This document shows positions 34,228 to 43,813 of a stretch of DNA of 64,000 bases, one piece after another (position 1 is the first letter of the stretch; each line of letters opens with the position of its first letter). The stretch is taken from NCBI RefSeq assembly GCF_024296665.1, contig NZ_CP100762.1:2294001-2358000 (forward strand). The letters run 5' to 3'. The translations under genes were made by a program, and so were the position numbers. Under the pieces are notes generated by a model that saw nothing but the letters and a program-made list of their open reading frames with translations, did not search any database and had not been told where the DNA came from. Source of the DNA: Salinilacihabitans rarus. GTDB lineage: Archaea; Halobacteriota; Halobacteria; Halobacteriales; Natrialbaceae.

Positions 34228-34647
34228 TCAGTCGCCGGCGACGCCGGGCGCGTCGACGGCCTCGCGGTCGCGGGGCGACGTCGGCGGGGCCGCCGCCTCG
34301 GCCGTCACGTACTGGTCGGCGACCGACGCGGGGTCGCGGCGTCGCTCGACCACGCGACGGACGTCCCGGGCGAGCAGTCGGAGGTCCTCGCGACGGGTGA
34401 GCGTCCCGGCGCCGGTGCCGGGAGAGCGGAAAAGCGCGATTAACGCCCACATGCTGCCGGCCGAGAGCGCCCCGGCCGCCGAGAACGTCATGTCGAGCGT
34501 GGTGAAGGTGACCGCGTAGGCGCCGCCGACGGTCATCGACGGCAGACTCGTGCCGAGCGGAACGCGCGCCGACGAGTCCCGCAGCGTGGGAGCGAGGAAG
34601 ACGATCGAGAGGCCGCTGCCGAGCATGAACACGAGGTCTTGCCACAT
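34228..34647 (-). CDS. Small membrane protein, function unknown
   Basis: I read 139 residues from an ATG at 34647 (MWQDLVFMLGSGLSIVFLA). Two or three hydrophobic segments (about 5-20, 34-48 and 52-72) include a TLDMTFSAAGALSAGSMWALIALF stretch, followed by a polar Arg-rich tail (about 75-139). The TATA-like TTTTTACTC about 25-35 nt upstream supports this start over an ATG 16 codons earlier. I recognise no family. It converges with the repeat-bearing membrane gene. Confidence 0.6.
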   Translation of the reverse strand: MWQDLVFMLGSGLSIVFLAPTLRDSSARVPLGTSLPSMTVGGAYAVTFTTLDMTFSAAGALSAGSMWALIALFRSPGTGAGTLTRREDLRLLARDVRRVVERRRDPASVADQYVTAEAAAPPTSPRDREAVDAPGVAGD

Positions 34648-34784
34648 CACGAACGATTGGAACTCGGTCGCGAGTAAAAACTCCGTTGGTTTCAAAAACC
34701 GAACGTTGTATTAAAATTCGTCGGGCGGCGAGAGTCGCCCGCGGGAGAGCGTCGCGCGTCGCGAGACGACGGGCGCGGGGCCGC

Positions 34785-35429
34785 TCAGGCCCGTTCGAGG
34801 ACGCCCTCGGCGAGTAACCGGTCGCGTACCCCGGCCATCGAGTCGACGACCACGTCACAGTGGGGGGAAACGGCCGGTTTCGGGTCGAAGCCGATCGCCA
34901 GCCCCGCGACCCGGAGCATCGGCAGGTCGTTCGCCCCGTCGCCGACGGCGACGGTCCCCTCGACCGGGACGCCCGTCTCGGCCGCGAGGTCTTCGAGCGC
35001 CGTATCCTTCGTCCCCTCGATCAGCGGCCCCTCGACCTCGCCGGTGAGTTCGCCGTCGACGACCGGCAGGCGGTTCGAGACGATCCGGTCGACGGCGACC
35101 CCCTCGCGGTCGAGGGCGGCCGCGACGCCGCGCTCGAAGCCGCCGGTCAGGATCGCCGTCGTGACCCCCGCCGCGTTCAGGTCCCGGAGCAGGTCGGCGG
35201 CGCCCTCGCGGAGTTCGACGTCCGCGTAGGCGTCCTCGGCGTCGGCCTCCGGGAGCCCTTCGAGCAGGGCCGCCCGCGAGCGCAGGCTCTCTGCGTACCC
35301 GATCTCGTCGTTCATCGCCCGCTCGGTGATCTCGGCCATGTCGGCGGCGACGCCACAGCGCTCGCCGAGCAGCACGGTCATCTCGGAGTCCGACAGCGTC
35401 CCGTCGAAGTCGAAGGCGACGAGTGTCAT
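34785..35429 (-). CDS. serB: Phosphoserine phosphatase (HAD family)
   Basis: This 214-residue HAD phosphatase removes phosphate from phosphoserine, the last step of serine synthesis. Motif I is D7-F-D9-G-T-L-S with the two aspartates, motif II is TILTGGF (about 95-101), and motif III/IV is GDGANDLPML (about 171-180). The helical cap between residues 16 and 75 fits SerB. It is divergent from a DMT transporter gene, and serA is the next gene beyond, so serine synthesis genes cluster here. Confidence 0.92.
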   Translation of the reverse strand: MTLVAFDFDGTLSDSEMTVLLGERCGVAADMAEITERAMNDEIGYAESLRSRAALLEGLPEADAEDAYADVELREGAADLLRDLNAAGVTTAILTGGFERGVAAALDREGVAVDRIVSNRLPVVDGELTGEVEGPLIEGTKDTALEDLAAETGVPVEGTVAVGDGANDLPMLRVAGLAIGFDPKPAVSPHCDVVVDSMAGVRDRLLAEGVLERA

Positions 35430-35563
35430 GGCTGGCCGTTGCGACCGGGCGGATAAACCAGTTCAGGTTCGCACAGTCGCCGCCGGCACAGACACCGCAA
35501 CCGTCTTCCCCGCCGAAACGAACTGTCGGAAGTGAGCGGAACGGACGCCGGGGTGACCGAGGG

Positions 35564-36460
35564 GTGACGAGCGCGCCGGTCGAGGTGATCGCGTTCGCGC
35601 TGGTGCCGGCGATCCTCTGGGGGTTCACGCCGATCCTCGACAAGCGCGGGATGGCCGCCGGCGGCACCTCGCTGCAGGCGTCGCTCGTGCTCGTCTGCGT
35701 CGACTCGACGCTGTACTGGATCCTCATCGCGACGCTCCGTGGCGGGTCGGCGTTCTCGGGGCTGACGACGGAGGCGCTCGCGGCGTTCGTCTTCGCGGGG
35801 GCCATCGGCTCCTCGATCGGCCGGATCGTCATCTTCGTCGGCGTCGACCGCGTCGGCGCGAGCCTCAACAGCGCGATCCTGAGTTCGCGGCCGCTGTTCG
35901 CGACGCTGATCGCGCTCGTCTGGCTGGGCGAACCGCTGGGGCCGGTGACGGCCGTCGGCGTGGTCGTCCTCGTCGCCGGCCTCGCGACGCTGGCGGTCTC
36001 GAAGGGCGGCGACCTCGGCGGCTGGGAGCCCCGCGACCTCGTCTGGCCGATCCTCGCGGCCGCCTTCTTCGCCCTCGCGAACGTCGCCCGGCGCTACGGG
36101 CTGACCGGCGCCTCCGTCTCGGCGCTCGAAGCGGTGGCGATCAACGAGACTACGGGGCTGGCCGTCCTCGTCGGCTACCTCGCGGTCACCCGCGGCCGGG
36201 ACGCCCTCCGGGTGCCACGGGAGAGTTACACCTACTTCGCCGGCAGCGGCCTGCTGACGACCGTCGCGATGGTCGCGCTGATGACCGCGCTGGGCCTCGA
36301 AGACGGCCGGATCGCCCTCGTCGACCCGCTCGTGGCGACCGCGCCGCTTTTCACCGTCGTCTTCGCGGCGGTCCTCCTGCGGGACGTCGAGCGGGTCACG
36401 CGGGGCGTCGTCGCCGGCGCGGCGCTGATCGTCGTCGGCGCCGCGCTGATCACGCTGTGA
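35564..36460 (+). CDS. DMT-superfamily transporter (EamA family) between serB and serA
   Basis: This 298-residue protein starts at a GTG at 35564 (TSAPVEVIAFALVPAILWG). It has ten helices with two EamA repeats; GASLNSAILSSRPLFATLIALVWLGEPL (in part) closes the first repeat. It is probably an exporter of small metabolites. Its position between serB and serA hints at serine or a related amino acid, but this is only context. Codons upstream of the GTG do not look coding. Confidence 0.85.
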   Translation: MTSAPVEVIAFALVPAILWGFTPILDKRGMAAGGTSLQASLVLVCVDSTLYWILIATLRGGSAFSGLTTEALAAFVFAGAIGSSIGRIVIFVGVDRVGASLNSAILSSRPLFATLIALVWLGEPLGPVTAVGVVVLVAGLATLAVSKGGDLGGWEPRDLVWPILAAAFFALANVARRYGLTGASVSALEAVAINETTGLAVLVGYLAVTRGRDALRVPRESYTYFAGSGLLTTVAMVALMTALGLEDGRIALVDPLVATAPLFTVVFAAVLLRDVERVTRGVVAGAALIVVGAALITL

Positions 36461-36518
36461 GTCGTCAGTACTGCTGGCAACGGAAGGTTTACCCGCCGCG
36501 GGCGCGGTTCACTCGTCC

Positions 36519-38102
36519 ATGAAGGTGCTGGTCACGGACCCCATCGCGGACGCGGGTCTGGACGCGCTCCGCGACGCCGGCCACGAGGTCGAGACGGGCT
36601 ACGAACTCGAGGGCGAGGACCTCCTCGACGCCGTTTCCGACGCCCACGGACTGATCGTACGCTCCGGGACGGAGGTCACCCGCGAGGTGTTCGCGGCGGC
36701 CGAGGAACTCGTGATCGTCGGGCGCGCGGGCATCGGCGTCGACAACATCGACATCGACGCCGCCACCGACGAGGGCGTCATCGTCGCCAACGCGCCGGAG
36801 GGCAACGTCCGCGCGGCGGCCGAACACACCGTCGCGATGACCTTCGCCGTCGCCCGCTCGGTTCCGCAGGCACACGTCCGGCTGAAAAACGGCGAGTGGG
36901 CGAAAGGCGACTACCTCGGCGCCGAACTCGACGGCAAGACCCTCGGCGTCGTCGGCCTCGGCCGCGTCGGCCAGGAGGTCGCGAAGAAACTCGACTCGCT
37001 CGGGATGGACGTCGTCGCCTTCGACCCCTACATCAGCGAGGACCGCGCCGAGCGCATCGGCGCCGAACTCGTCGAGTTCGAGGCCTGCCTCGACCGGGCC
37101 GACTTCCTCACGATCCACACGCCGCTGACCCCCGAGACCGAGGGGATGATCGGCGAGACCGAACTCGACCTGCTCGACGGGGGCTACCTCGTCAACGTCG
37201 GCCGCGGCGGCATCGTCGACGAGGACGCCCTCGCGGCGAAAGTCGAGGACGGCACGCTCGCCGGCGCGGCGCTGGACGTCTTCGCCGAGGAGCCCCTGCC
37301 CGCGGGGTCGCCGCTGCTCGAACACGACGAGATCGTCGTCACGCCCCACCTCGGGGCCTCGACCGAGGCCGCCCAGGAGAACGTCGCCACCTCCACCGCC
37401 GACCAGGTCGTCGCCGCCCTCGCCGGCGAACCCGTCGCCAACGCGCTCAACGCGCCCTCGATCGACGAGAGCGCGTTCCCCCGGCTCGAACCGTACGTCG
37501 AGATCGCCGAGACCGCCGGCAAGATCGCCGCCCAGTTGCTCGACGGCCGCATCGAGGAGATCGAGGTCACGTACGAGGGCGAGATCGCCGCGGAGGACGT
37601 CGAGTTCGTCACCGCGAGCGCCCTGAAGGGCGTCTTCGAGCCGCTGGAGTGGCAGGTCAACGCCGTCAACGCCCCGCAGATCGCCGACGACCGCGGCGTC
37701 GATGTCACCGAGTCGAAGACCCGACAGGCCGCCGACTTCCAGAGCCTCGTCTCGGTGACCGTCGGCGACGGCGAGGACGAGATCTCCGTCGACGGGACGC
37801 TGTTCGCCGGCGACGACCCCCGGATCGTCCGGATCGACGGCTACCGCGTCGACGCGATCCCCCACGGCCGGATGGTCGTCACGCGCAACGCCGACGAACC
37901 CGGCGTCATCGGCCTCATCGGCACGGTGATGGGCAGCCACGGCGTCAACATCGCCGGGATGTTCAACGCCCGCGAGGCCCACGGCGGCGAGGCGCTGACC
38001 GTCTACAACGTCGACGGCGAGGTCCCCGAGGCCGCCCGCGAGGAACTCGAAGGCGACGACCGGATCGTCGGCGTCCGGTACATCACGCTGAACGGACACT
38101 AG
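36519..38102 (+). CDS. serA: D-3-phosphoglycerate dehydrogenase (long form with ACT domain)
   Basis: This 527-residue enzyme oxidises 3-phosphoglycerate to 3-phosphohydroxypyruvate with NAD, the first step of serine synthesis. It has the Rossmann GLGRVGQEVAK (about 145-155), the catalytic Arg in NVGRGGIVDE, the Glu of the active-site triad, and His in VTPHLGAST (about 275-283). An intervening domain (about 320-450) and a C-terminal ACT domain (about 455-527, GVIGLIGTVMGSHGVNIAGM) mark the feedback-regulated long form. The start is clear. It follows the DMT transporter by 58 nt. Confidence 0.95.
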   Translation: MKVLVTDPIADAGLDALRDAGHEVETGYELEGEDLLDAVSDAHGLIVRSGTEVTREVFAAAEELVIVGRAGIGVDNIDIDAATDEGVIVANAPEGNVRAAAEHTVAMTFAVARSVPQAHVRLKNGEWAKGDYLGAELDGKTLGVVGLGRVGQEVAKKLDSLGMDVVAFDPYISEDRAERIGAELVEFEACLDRADFLTIHTPLTPETEGMIGETELDLLDGGYLVNVGRGGIVDEDALAAKVEDGTLAGAALDVFAEEPLPAGSPLLEHDEIVVTPHLGASTEAAQENVATSTADQVVAALAGEPVANALNAPSIDESAFPRLEPYVEIAETAGKIAAQLLDGRIEEIEVTYEGEIAAEDVEFVTASALKGVFEPLEWQVNAVNAPQIADDRGVDVTESKTRQAADFQSLVSVTVGDGEDEISVDGTLFAGDDPRIVRIDGYRVDAIPHGRMVVTRNADEPGVIGLIGTVMGSHGVNIAGMFNAREAHGGEALTVYNVDGEVPEAAREELEGDDRIVGVRYITLNGH

Positions 38103-38153
38103 GGATTTCCGCGAACGGTCGCCCTTTAGGCGTCCGCTGCCTACCCACCGAGG

Positions 38154-39233
38154 ATGAGCGACGCAGGCTTCGACTACGACGTGGCGGTCGTCGGCGGTGG
38201 CCCCGCAGGACTGACGGCCGCGCTCTACGCGACGCGACTCGGACTGGACACCCTCGTCGTCGACCGCGGCGGCGGCCGCGCGGCGATGATGCAAGACACC
38301 CACAACGTCATCGGCGTCACCGAGGACGTCTCCGGCGTCGAGTTCCTGGCGACCGCGCGCGAGCAGGTACAGGGGTACGGCGCCGACTTCCGCCGGAGCC
38401 ACGTCGAGGACGTCACGGCCCTCGGCGACGACGCGGACGACGGCTTCCGCGTCGGGACCGACGGCGACGAGACGTTCCGGGTGCGCCGGGTCGTCCTCGC
38501 GACGGGCTTTACCGACCGGCGCCCGGACCCCCCGCTGCCGCCGACCGGCCGGGGACTCCACTGGTGTCTGCACTGCGACGCGTTCATGTTCGTCGACGAA
38601 CCGGTGTTCGTGATGGGGACCGGCGACTCGGCCGCCTACGTCGCGATGATCCTGCTCAACTTCACCGACGAGGTGGACCTGCTGACCCGCGGCGACGAAC
38701 CGGCCTGGAGCGAGGAGACCGCCGAACTGCTCGCGAACCACCCCGTCGACGTGATCGAGCACGAGGTGACCGGCGTCGAGCGCGACGAAAGCGGCTGGCT
38801 CGCCGCCCTCGAATTCGAGGACGGCGAGGTCCGCCCGTACCGCGGCGGCTTCCCGATGTACGGCTCGAACTACCGCGCCGCGCTCGCCGAGGACCTCGGC
38901 GTCGAGCGCAACGACGACGGCACCGTCGCCGTCGACGACCACGGCCGCACCTCCGTCGAGGGGGTGTACGCCGTCGGCGACCTCACGCCCGGACACAACC
39001 AGATCCCGGTCGCGATGGGCGAGGGCGCGAACGCCGGCATCGCGATCCACAAGGACCTCCGGGCGTTCCCGCGCTCGCTCGACGAGATCGAGTCGGCGGG
39101 GCCGGTCGGCGACGACGAGGTCCCGGCCGTCTCGCGGGCCCTCCGCGAGACCGCCCTCGCCCACGAGGGCCACGCCGGCGGGCCGCGCGAGTCCGGAAGC
39201 GAGAGCGAAGCGGAGCGCACCGCCGACGACTGA
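38154..39233 (+). CDS. Thioredoxin-reductase-like FAD-dependent oxidoreductase
   Basis: This 359-residue flavoprotein has the FAD motif GGGPAG (14-19), a redox-active pair C138-L-H-C141, a second dinucleotide motif MGTGDSA (about 154-160) and the C-terminal GDLTPGHNQIPVAMGEG that closes the FAD site. The CxxC lies where thioredoxin reductases carry CATC, so transfer to a thioredoxin or similar protein is likely. The tail (about 340-359) is an added acidic stretch GSESEAERTADD. It follows serA by 51 nt and may be co-transcribed. Confidence 0.87.
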   Translation: MSDAGFDYDVAVVGGGPAGLTAALYATRLGLDTLVVDRGGGRAAMMQDTHNVIGVTEDVSGVEFLATAREQVQGYGADFRRSHVEDVTALGDDADDGFRVGTDGDETFRVRRVVLATGFTDRRPDPPLPPTGRGLHWCLHCDAFMFVDEPVFVMGTGDSAAYVAMILLNFTDEVDLLTRGDEPAWSEETAELLANHPVDVIEHEVTGVERDESGWLAALEFEDGEVRPYRGGFPMYGSNYRAALAEDLGVERNDDGTVAVDDHGRTSVEGVYAVGDLTPGHNQIPVAMGEGANAGIAIHKDLRAFPRSLDEIESAGPVGDDEVPAVSRALRETALAHEGHAGGPRESGSESEAERTADD

Positions 39234-39308
39234 TTCCCCGCCGCTGACCGACCGACTCGGGTCGCCGGCGGCAAAAGACCTATCGCCCCGACGGTCATCC
39301 CGTCGGAC

Positions 39309-39677
39309 ATGGACGACGGAGTCGAGGTCGACTTCGGCGAGGACGGACTGGTTCCCGCCGTCGCACAGGACCGGGAGAGCGGCGAGGTACTGATGCTGGC
39401 GTACGCCTCGCCGGAGGCGCTGGAACGGACCCGCGAGACCGGATACGCCCACTACTACTCGCGCAGCCGCGAGGACCTCTGGAAGAAAGGCGACACGAGC
39501 GGGCACGTCCAGCGCGTCGCGGAGGTGCGCGTCGACTGCGACGCCGACGCCCTCCTCTACCTCGTCGACCAGGAAGGTGGAGCCTGCCACACCGGCCACC
39601 GGTCGTGTTTCTACCGGACGGTCGACGGCGAGAACGTCGGCGAGACGGTCTTCGACCCCGACGACGTCTACGAGTGA
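39309..39677 (+). CDS. hisI: Phosphoribosyl-AMP cyclohydrolase
   Basis: This 122-residue enzyme opens the adenine ring of phosphoribosyl-AMP in histidine synthesis. It has the segment [11 protein letters not shown] (about 30-40), the [18 protein letters not shown] block, and the metal-binding cysteines in [10 protein letters not shown] and [12 protein letters not shown]. It is the separate form, without the HisE pyrophosphohydrolase domain. The ATG at 39309 gives the standard start. It is followed 5 nt later by a coiled-coil gene, but no other his gene is adjacent. Confidence 0.94.
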   Translation: MDDGVEVDFGEDGLVPAVAQDRESGEVLMLAYASPEALERTRETGYAHYYSRSREDLWKKGDTSGHVQRVAEVRVDCDADALLYLVDQEGGACHTGHRSCFYRTVDGENVGETVFDPDDVYE

Positions 39678-39682
39678 CCGGG

Positions 39683-40819
39683 ATGAGCGAGACGCGCCAG
39701 CGCGACGACCCCGCCGCTCGCCTCGAACGCGCCCGCCAGCGCCTCGCGGACGTCGAAGAACGGATCGACGACCGCGGCGCCGACACCGTCGAGCGGGTGG
39801 CCGACGCCTACCGGACCGCGTCGGACCTGCTCGACGAGTACGTCGACCGCGCGACTGGCACCGGCCGGGAGACGTTCAAGGCGTACGTCCAGCTCGAGGG
39901 ACAGTTCGAATCGCTGGTGGAGTCGCTCCCCGAGGACCTCCCCCGACGGGAGGCCTTCGGGTCGGCGCTGGAGGCGATCGACAAGCGACGGCTACACGAG
40001 TCCGACTTCGAGCGCGCCGAGGCCGCCCTCGAACCCGCCGCGACGTTCGCCGACCTCGTCGACGAGCGCGAGACCGCCCGCGAGGAACTGGCGGTCGCTC
40101 GGACGGAAGCGAGCAAGCGTCGCCGTGCGGTCGACGACGAGATCGCCGAGCGCGAGCGCCTGCTCGACCTCGCGACCGCGGACCTCGACGCGCCGGTCGA
40201 CCGCCTCCGCGAGCCGATCGAGGCCTACGACGCGGCGATCCGCGAGGCCTTCGAGCGCTACCGCGACGCGGCGTCCGCCCGCGAGGTGTTCGCCCTGCTC
40301 GACCGCAGCCGCTGGTACCCGTTCGTCCCGTTCGAACGGCCGCCGGCGGAACTGCGCGAGTACGTCGAGACGAACCCCGCCGGCGAGTACTCGATCCCCG
40401 ACCTGCTGGAGTACGCCGACTACTCGCGGTCGAAACTCGACCACTACGTCGACGACGCCGACGAACTCAAGCGGCGGGTGGCCACCCGGCGGACCTACCT
40501 GACCGGGATCGACGCCGGCCCGCTGACGGTCGGCTGGCCGCCCGGCCCCGCGACCGTCCTGCGCCACCGGGCCCGCGAACTCCGGCCGTTCGTCGACCGC
40601 GTCGCCGACGAGGAGGTCGTCGCGGCGCTGCGCGAGGTGCGCGCGCTGACCCGCGACGACGAGTACGAACGGCTGCGGACGGCCGCCGTCGCCCGCGACC
40701 GGCTCTCGCCCGAGGAGCGCGAGCGGCTGGCCGACGGCCGCGTCGCCGACGAACTCGAAGAACTGCGGACCGAGCGGGACCGGCTGGAGGAGTTACTCGC
40801 GGTCGAGGACCCGGTCTGA
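39683..40819 (+). CDS. Haloarchaeal coiled-coil protein (DUF7118-like), function unknown
   Basis: This 378-residue protein, from an ATG at 39683, is mostly long charged helices (about 5-50, 100-190 and 300-378) rich in Arg/Glu/Ala, forming coiled coils. A compact middle domain lies at about 200-280 (FERPPAELREYVETNPAGEYSIPDLLEY, in part). No membrane helix or signal is present. I know of similar proteins next to hisI in haloarchaea, but no function. The 5-nt gap to hisI suggests one transcript. Confidence 0.7.
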   Translation: MSETRQRDDPAARLERARQRLADVEERIDDRGADTVERVADAYRTASDLLDEYVDRATGTGRETFKAYVQLEGQFESLVESLPEDLPRREAFGSALEAIDKRRLHESDFERAEAALEPAATFADLVDERETAREELAVARTEASKRRRAVDDEIAERERLLDLATADLDAPVDRLREPIEAYDAAIREAFERYRDAASAREVFALLDRSRWYPFVPFERPPAELREYVETNPAGEYSIPDLLEYADYSRSKLDHYVDDADELKRRVATRRTYLTGIDAGPLTVGWPPGPATVLRHRARELRPFVDRVADEEVVAALREVRALTRDDEYERLRTAAVARDRLSPEERERLADGRVADELEELRTERDRLEELLAVEDPV

Positions 40820-40870
40820 GGGGGTTCACCCCGCGAAGTCGACCCGCGATCGCGGATCGACCGCGGCCGC

Positions 40871-42235
40871 TCAGGCGCCTTCCTTCGCGGCGACCAGCGC
40901 GTCGTACATGTCGCCGGCCAGTTCCTCGGCGCGGTCGCGGTCGCGGGCCTCGGCGTAGACGCGCACGAGCGGTTCGGTGCCGGAGGGGCGCGCGAGCACC
41001 CACGCGTCGCCGTGGTCGATGCGGTAGCCGTCGCGGGTGTTGAGTTCGGCGTCGGCCTTCTGGGCCTGATTGGCCGCGGCGTCGAGCATCGCGTCGCGCT
41101 CGGCGGTCGACTCGTAGCCGACGTTGCGCCGGACGTTGGCGTAGCCGCCGTAGGGGGCGACGATCTCGCTGGCGGGGCGCTCGGCGACGAGTTCGAGGAA
41201 GCGCGCGGCGGTGTAGGCGCCGTCGCGGGCGAGGCGGTAGTCGGGGAAGAAGATGCCGCCGTTGCCCTCGCCGGCGATGGGGACGTGCCGGCCGTTGGCC
41301 TCGAGTTCCTCGATCCGGGTGATGATGTTCGTCGACCCGATCGGCGTCAGTTCGAGGGCGGCGCCGACCTCGTTTGCGACGTCGACCAGCCGCTGGGAGA
41401 CGTTGACCGCGGAGACCGTCGTATCGTCGGAGTCGAGTTCGGCGGCCGCGAGCGCGGCGAGGGTCGCATCGCCCTCGACGTACTCGCCGGTCTCGTCGAA
41501 GAAGATGGCGCGGTCGGCGTCGCCGTCGTGGGCGATCCCGAGGTCGGCGTCGGTCGCGCGGACGAGTCGGCCGAGGTCGCGGAGGTTGTCCGGGACGGGT
41601 TCGGGGTCGCGCCCGGGGAAGTGGCCGTCGGCCTGCCCGTTGATCGTGACGACCCGACAGCCGAGCTTCCGGAAGAACTCGGGGCTGGTCAGCGAACCCG
41701 CGCCGTGGCCGGGGTCGAGCGCGACGGTCAACTCGGCGTCGGCGATCCGCTCGCGGTCGACGCTCGCGAGCAGTTCGTCGACGTACGCCCGGCGGACGCC
41801 CTCGACCTCGCGGACCCGGCCCGTCTCGTCCCACGGGGCGACCGCGAACGTCTCCGCCAGCAGCGTCTCCTCGACGGTTTCGAGGTCCGAGACGGCGAGT
41901 TCGACCCCGTCGCTCCCGACGAGCTTTACCCCATTATACTGCGGCGGGTTGTGCGAGGCCGTGATCACCATCGTCGGCACCCCCTCGCGCTCGGCGTAGG
42001 CCTGTGCGCCCGGCGTCGGGACGACGCCGAGACGGTCGACGTCGGTGCCCGTGCTCGCGAGCCCGCTGGCGGCCGCGTCGGCGAGCATCCGTCCCGTGTA
42101 CCGGGTGTCGCGGGCGACTGCGACGCGGTCGACCCCCCAGGCGGTCCCCGCCGCCTTCGCCACGCGCAGGACGAACTCCGGCGTCAGCTCCTCGTTGGCG
42201 ACGCCGCGCGTCCCGCTCGATCCGAACACCTTCAT
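40871..42235 (-). CDS. glmM: Phosphoglucosamine mutase / phosphohexomutase
   Basis: This 454-residue alpha-D-phosphohexomutase has the phosphoserine loop TASHNPPQYNG (92-102, S94), the metal loop DGDADR (about 236-241), the sugar-binding GEGNGG (about 316-321) and the phosphate-binding RPSGTEPLVRVY near 420. It should interconvert hexosamine or hexose 6- and 1-phosphates. The GlmM name is favoured by the loop sequence, but phosphomannomutase activity is possible. It converges on the coiled-coil gene, with the divergent beta-propeller gene about 110 nt upstream. Confidence 0.88.
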   Translation of the reverse strand: MKVFGSSGTRGVANEELTPEFVLRVAKAAGTAWGVDRVAVARDTRYTGRMLADAAASGLASTGTDVDRLGVVPTPGAQAYAEREGVPTMVITASHNPPQYNGVKLVGSDGVELAVSDLETVEETLLAETFAVAPWDETGRVREVEGVRRAYVDELLASVDRERIADAELTVALDPGHGAGSLTSPEFFRKLGCRVVTINGQADGHFPGRDPEPVPDNLRDLGRLVRATDADLGIAHDGDADRAIFFDETGEYVEGDATLAALAAAELDSDDTTVSAVNVSQRLVDVANEVGAALELTPIGSTNIITRIEELEANGRHVPIAGEGNGGIFFPDYRLARDGAYTAARFLELVAERPASEIVAPYGGYANVRRNVGYESTAERDAMLDAAANQAQKADAELNTRDGYRIDHGDAWVLARPSGTEPLVRVYAEARDRDRAEELAGDMYDALVAAKEGA

Positions 42236-42343
42236 CAGGAGGTATTCGGACAGGCTCCGTCAAAGGGGTTCCGACCTCCCACCGCCGTCGGATCGCCCGC
42301 GACGAACGGAACGCTTTCGGCCCGCGGCCCCGACGGTCGTGAC

Positions 42344-43198
42344 GTGATCTCGATCGACGAAAAGCGGGTCTACGGCGACCGGGAGGGGGCGCTCGCGGCC
42401 TACGTCGCGAGCGCCGTCGGCGTGGTCCGCGTCCGCGTCTCCGACGAGAACGTCGGCGAGTTCGGCCTCGTCGAGCGCTGCGAGGCGCGGGACGTCGCCG
42501 CGGGCGTCGACGCCGTCGCCGTCGCGACCGACGAGGACGTGCTCGCGGCCGACCGCGCGGGCGACGACGACCCGGCGTTCGAGCCGACGGGGTTCGGCCC
42601 GGCCACCGCCGTGGGGTTCCACGACGGCGCCGTGCTCGCGGCGAGCGCGGACGGCCGCGTCGCCCGGTTCGACGGCGACGGCTGGGACAACCTCGCGGCC
42701 GATCCCGACCTGACGGTTCGAGCGATCGACGGCGACCTCGTGGCGACCGCGGCGGGCGTCTACCGCGTCCGCGACGGCGGCCTCGACCACGCCGGCCTGT
42801 CCGACGCGACGGACGTCTCCGCCGCGGGCGTCCCCCTCGCGGCGACCGGCGACGGCCTCTACAGGCTGGGCAACGGCTGGATGGCGGTCCGCGAGGGCGC
42901 GTTCGACCTCGTCGCCGCGGAACCGCTCGCGGAGCCGGGACGGCTGGCCCGCGCCCACGCGGTCGCGGGCGGCGACTGGTACCGCCACGCCGACGGGGCG
43001 TGGCGCGAGACGAGCGCGCCGGCCGACGGCGTCGCCGGCGTTTCGTACGGCGAGTCGGCGACGTACGCCGTCGCCGAGGACGGGACGTTCGCCGCGAGGA
43101 GCGACGTCGACGCCGGCGAGCGCGAGTGGCGTTCGCACCCGCTCGGCGTCCGGAGCGTGACCGCCCTCGCCGTCCCGACCGCGCGCGTCGAGGCGTGA
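42344..43198 (+). CDS. Beta-propeller-like protein (HVO_0234 type), function unknown
   Basis: This 284-residue protein starts at a GTG at 42344 (ISIDEKRVYGDREGA). It shows repeated short beta blades with patterns such as AVGFHDGAVLAASADGRVARFDGDG and GVYRVRDGGLDHAGLSD (in part), five to six blades in all. The N-terminal SIDEKRVYGDR with VASAVGVVRVRVS matches a conserved haloarchaeal family I know only by its Haloferax locus label. No signal peptide is seen. It is divergent from glmM. Confidence 0.75.
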   Translation: MISIDEKRVYGDREGALAAYVASAVGVVRVRVSDENVGEFGLVERCEARDVAAGVDAVAVATDEDVLAADRAGDDDPAFEPTGFGPATAVGFHDGAVLAASADGRVARFDGDGWDNLAADPDLTVRAIDGDLVATAAGVYRVRDGGLDHAGLSDATDVSAAGVPLAATGDGLYRLGNGWMAVREGAFDLVAAEPLAEPGRLARAHAVAGGDWYRHADGAWRETSAPADGVAGVSYGESATYAVAEDGTFAARSDVDAGEREWRSHPLGVRSVTALAVPTARVEA

Positions 43199-43264
43199 GA
43201 CGGCGAGAGACGTCGGACGCGCGTCTGACGAGGAATTAACTCCTCCGAACTGGGCCACTGTCAC

Positions 43265-43765
43265 ATGGACCTGACGCGACGGCGACTGGTGGCGGCGGCC
43301 GGCGCCGCGGGGACGGCCGCACTCGCCGGCTGCTCGCGCGGAAGCGCGGACGGAGACGAAGACGAAGACGAAGACGAAGACGAAGACGAAGGGGACGAGG
43401 ACGGCGAGGCCCCGGACGGCGACGGAACCGTCCTCGGCGAGATCGGCGTCGAGAACCTCGACGACCAGTCCCGGACGGTCGACGTGATCGTGGAGTTCGA
43501 CAGGGAGATCCAGCACTGGTCGACCCACGACCTCGACGCCGACGAGGGCGTGACCGTAGAGCGCGGCTGGCGGACCGAACCCAGCGCGTTCCGCCTCGTG
43601 GTCCGCGTCGACGGCGAGGAGATCGGACAGGCGACGCCCGCAAGCTGGAACGACCCCCCGTGTCTCAACCTGCTCGTGCTGATCGACCGCGACGGCGACC
43701 TCTCGATCCTGAGCGACGCCGACGGCGGCCCCTGCGGGTCGGGCAGGACGGGGTTTGGCGGCTGA
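43265..43765 (+). CDS. Tat lipoprotein with acidic (Asp-Glu) linker
   Basis: This 166-residue protein has a Tat signal (TRRRLVAAAGAAG) and a lipobox ending at C23 (LAGC). A low-complexity Asp/Glu linker (about 31-50) leads to a beta-sandwich-like domain (about 55-155) with the motif VENLDDQSRTVDVIVEFD. Cysteines near residues 137 and 158 might pair. This looks like an extracytoplasmic lipoprotein of a common haloarchaeal type; function is unknown. It lies upstream of prs on the same strand. Confidence 0.7.
   Translation: MDLTRRRLVAAAGAAGTAALAGCSRGSADGDEDEDEDEDEDEGDEDGEAPDGDGTVLGEIGVENLDDQSRTVDVIVEFDREIQHWSTHDLDADEGVTVERGWRTEPSAFRLVVRVDGEEIGQATPASWNDPPCLNLLVLIDRDGDLSILSDADGGPCGSGRTGFGG
43355..43390 (+). 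repeat. Hexanucleotide repeat (GACGAA), six copies
   Basis: Six perfect GACGAA units in frame code for alternating Asp-Glu in the linker of the Tat lipoprotein. Such perfect short repeats are prone to length change by slippage, so linker length may vary between strains. Confidence 0.9.
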
Positions 43766-43813
43766 GGCGTCGAGAACGAAAGCGGGTTTAGCCCGCACGC
43801 TGTGGAGTCGACC

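Noticed and set aside
36489-39599. 1036-codon minus-strand open frame across serA and the flavoprotein gene
   Set aside because: Antisense shadow of two well-recognised genes, with no domain and no promoter.
43355-43390. GACGAA repeat as a regulatory microsatellite
   Set aside because: It is in frame inside a lipoprotein gene and explained as an acidic linker.
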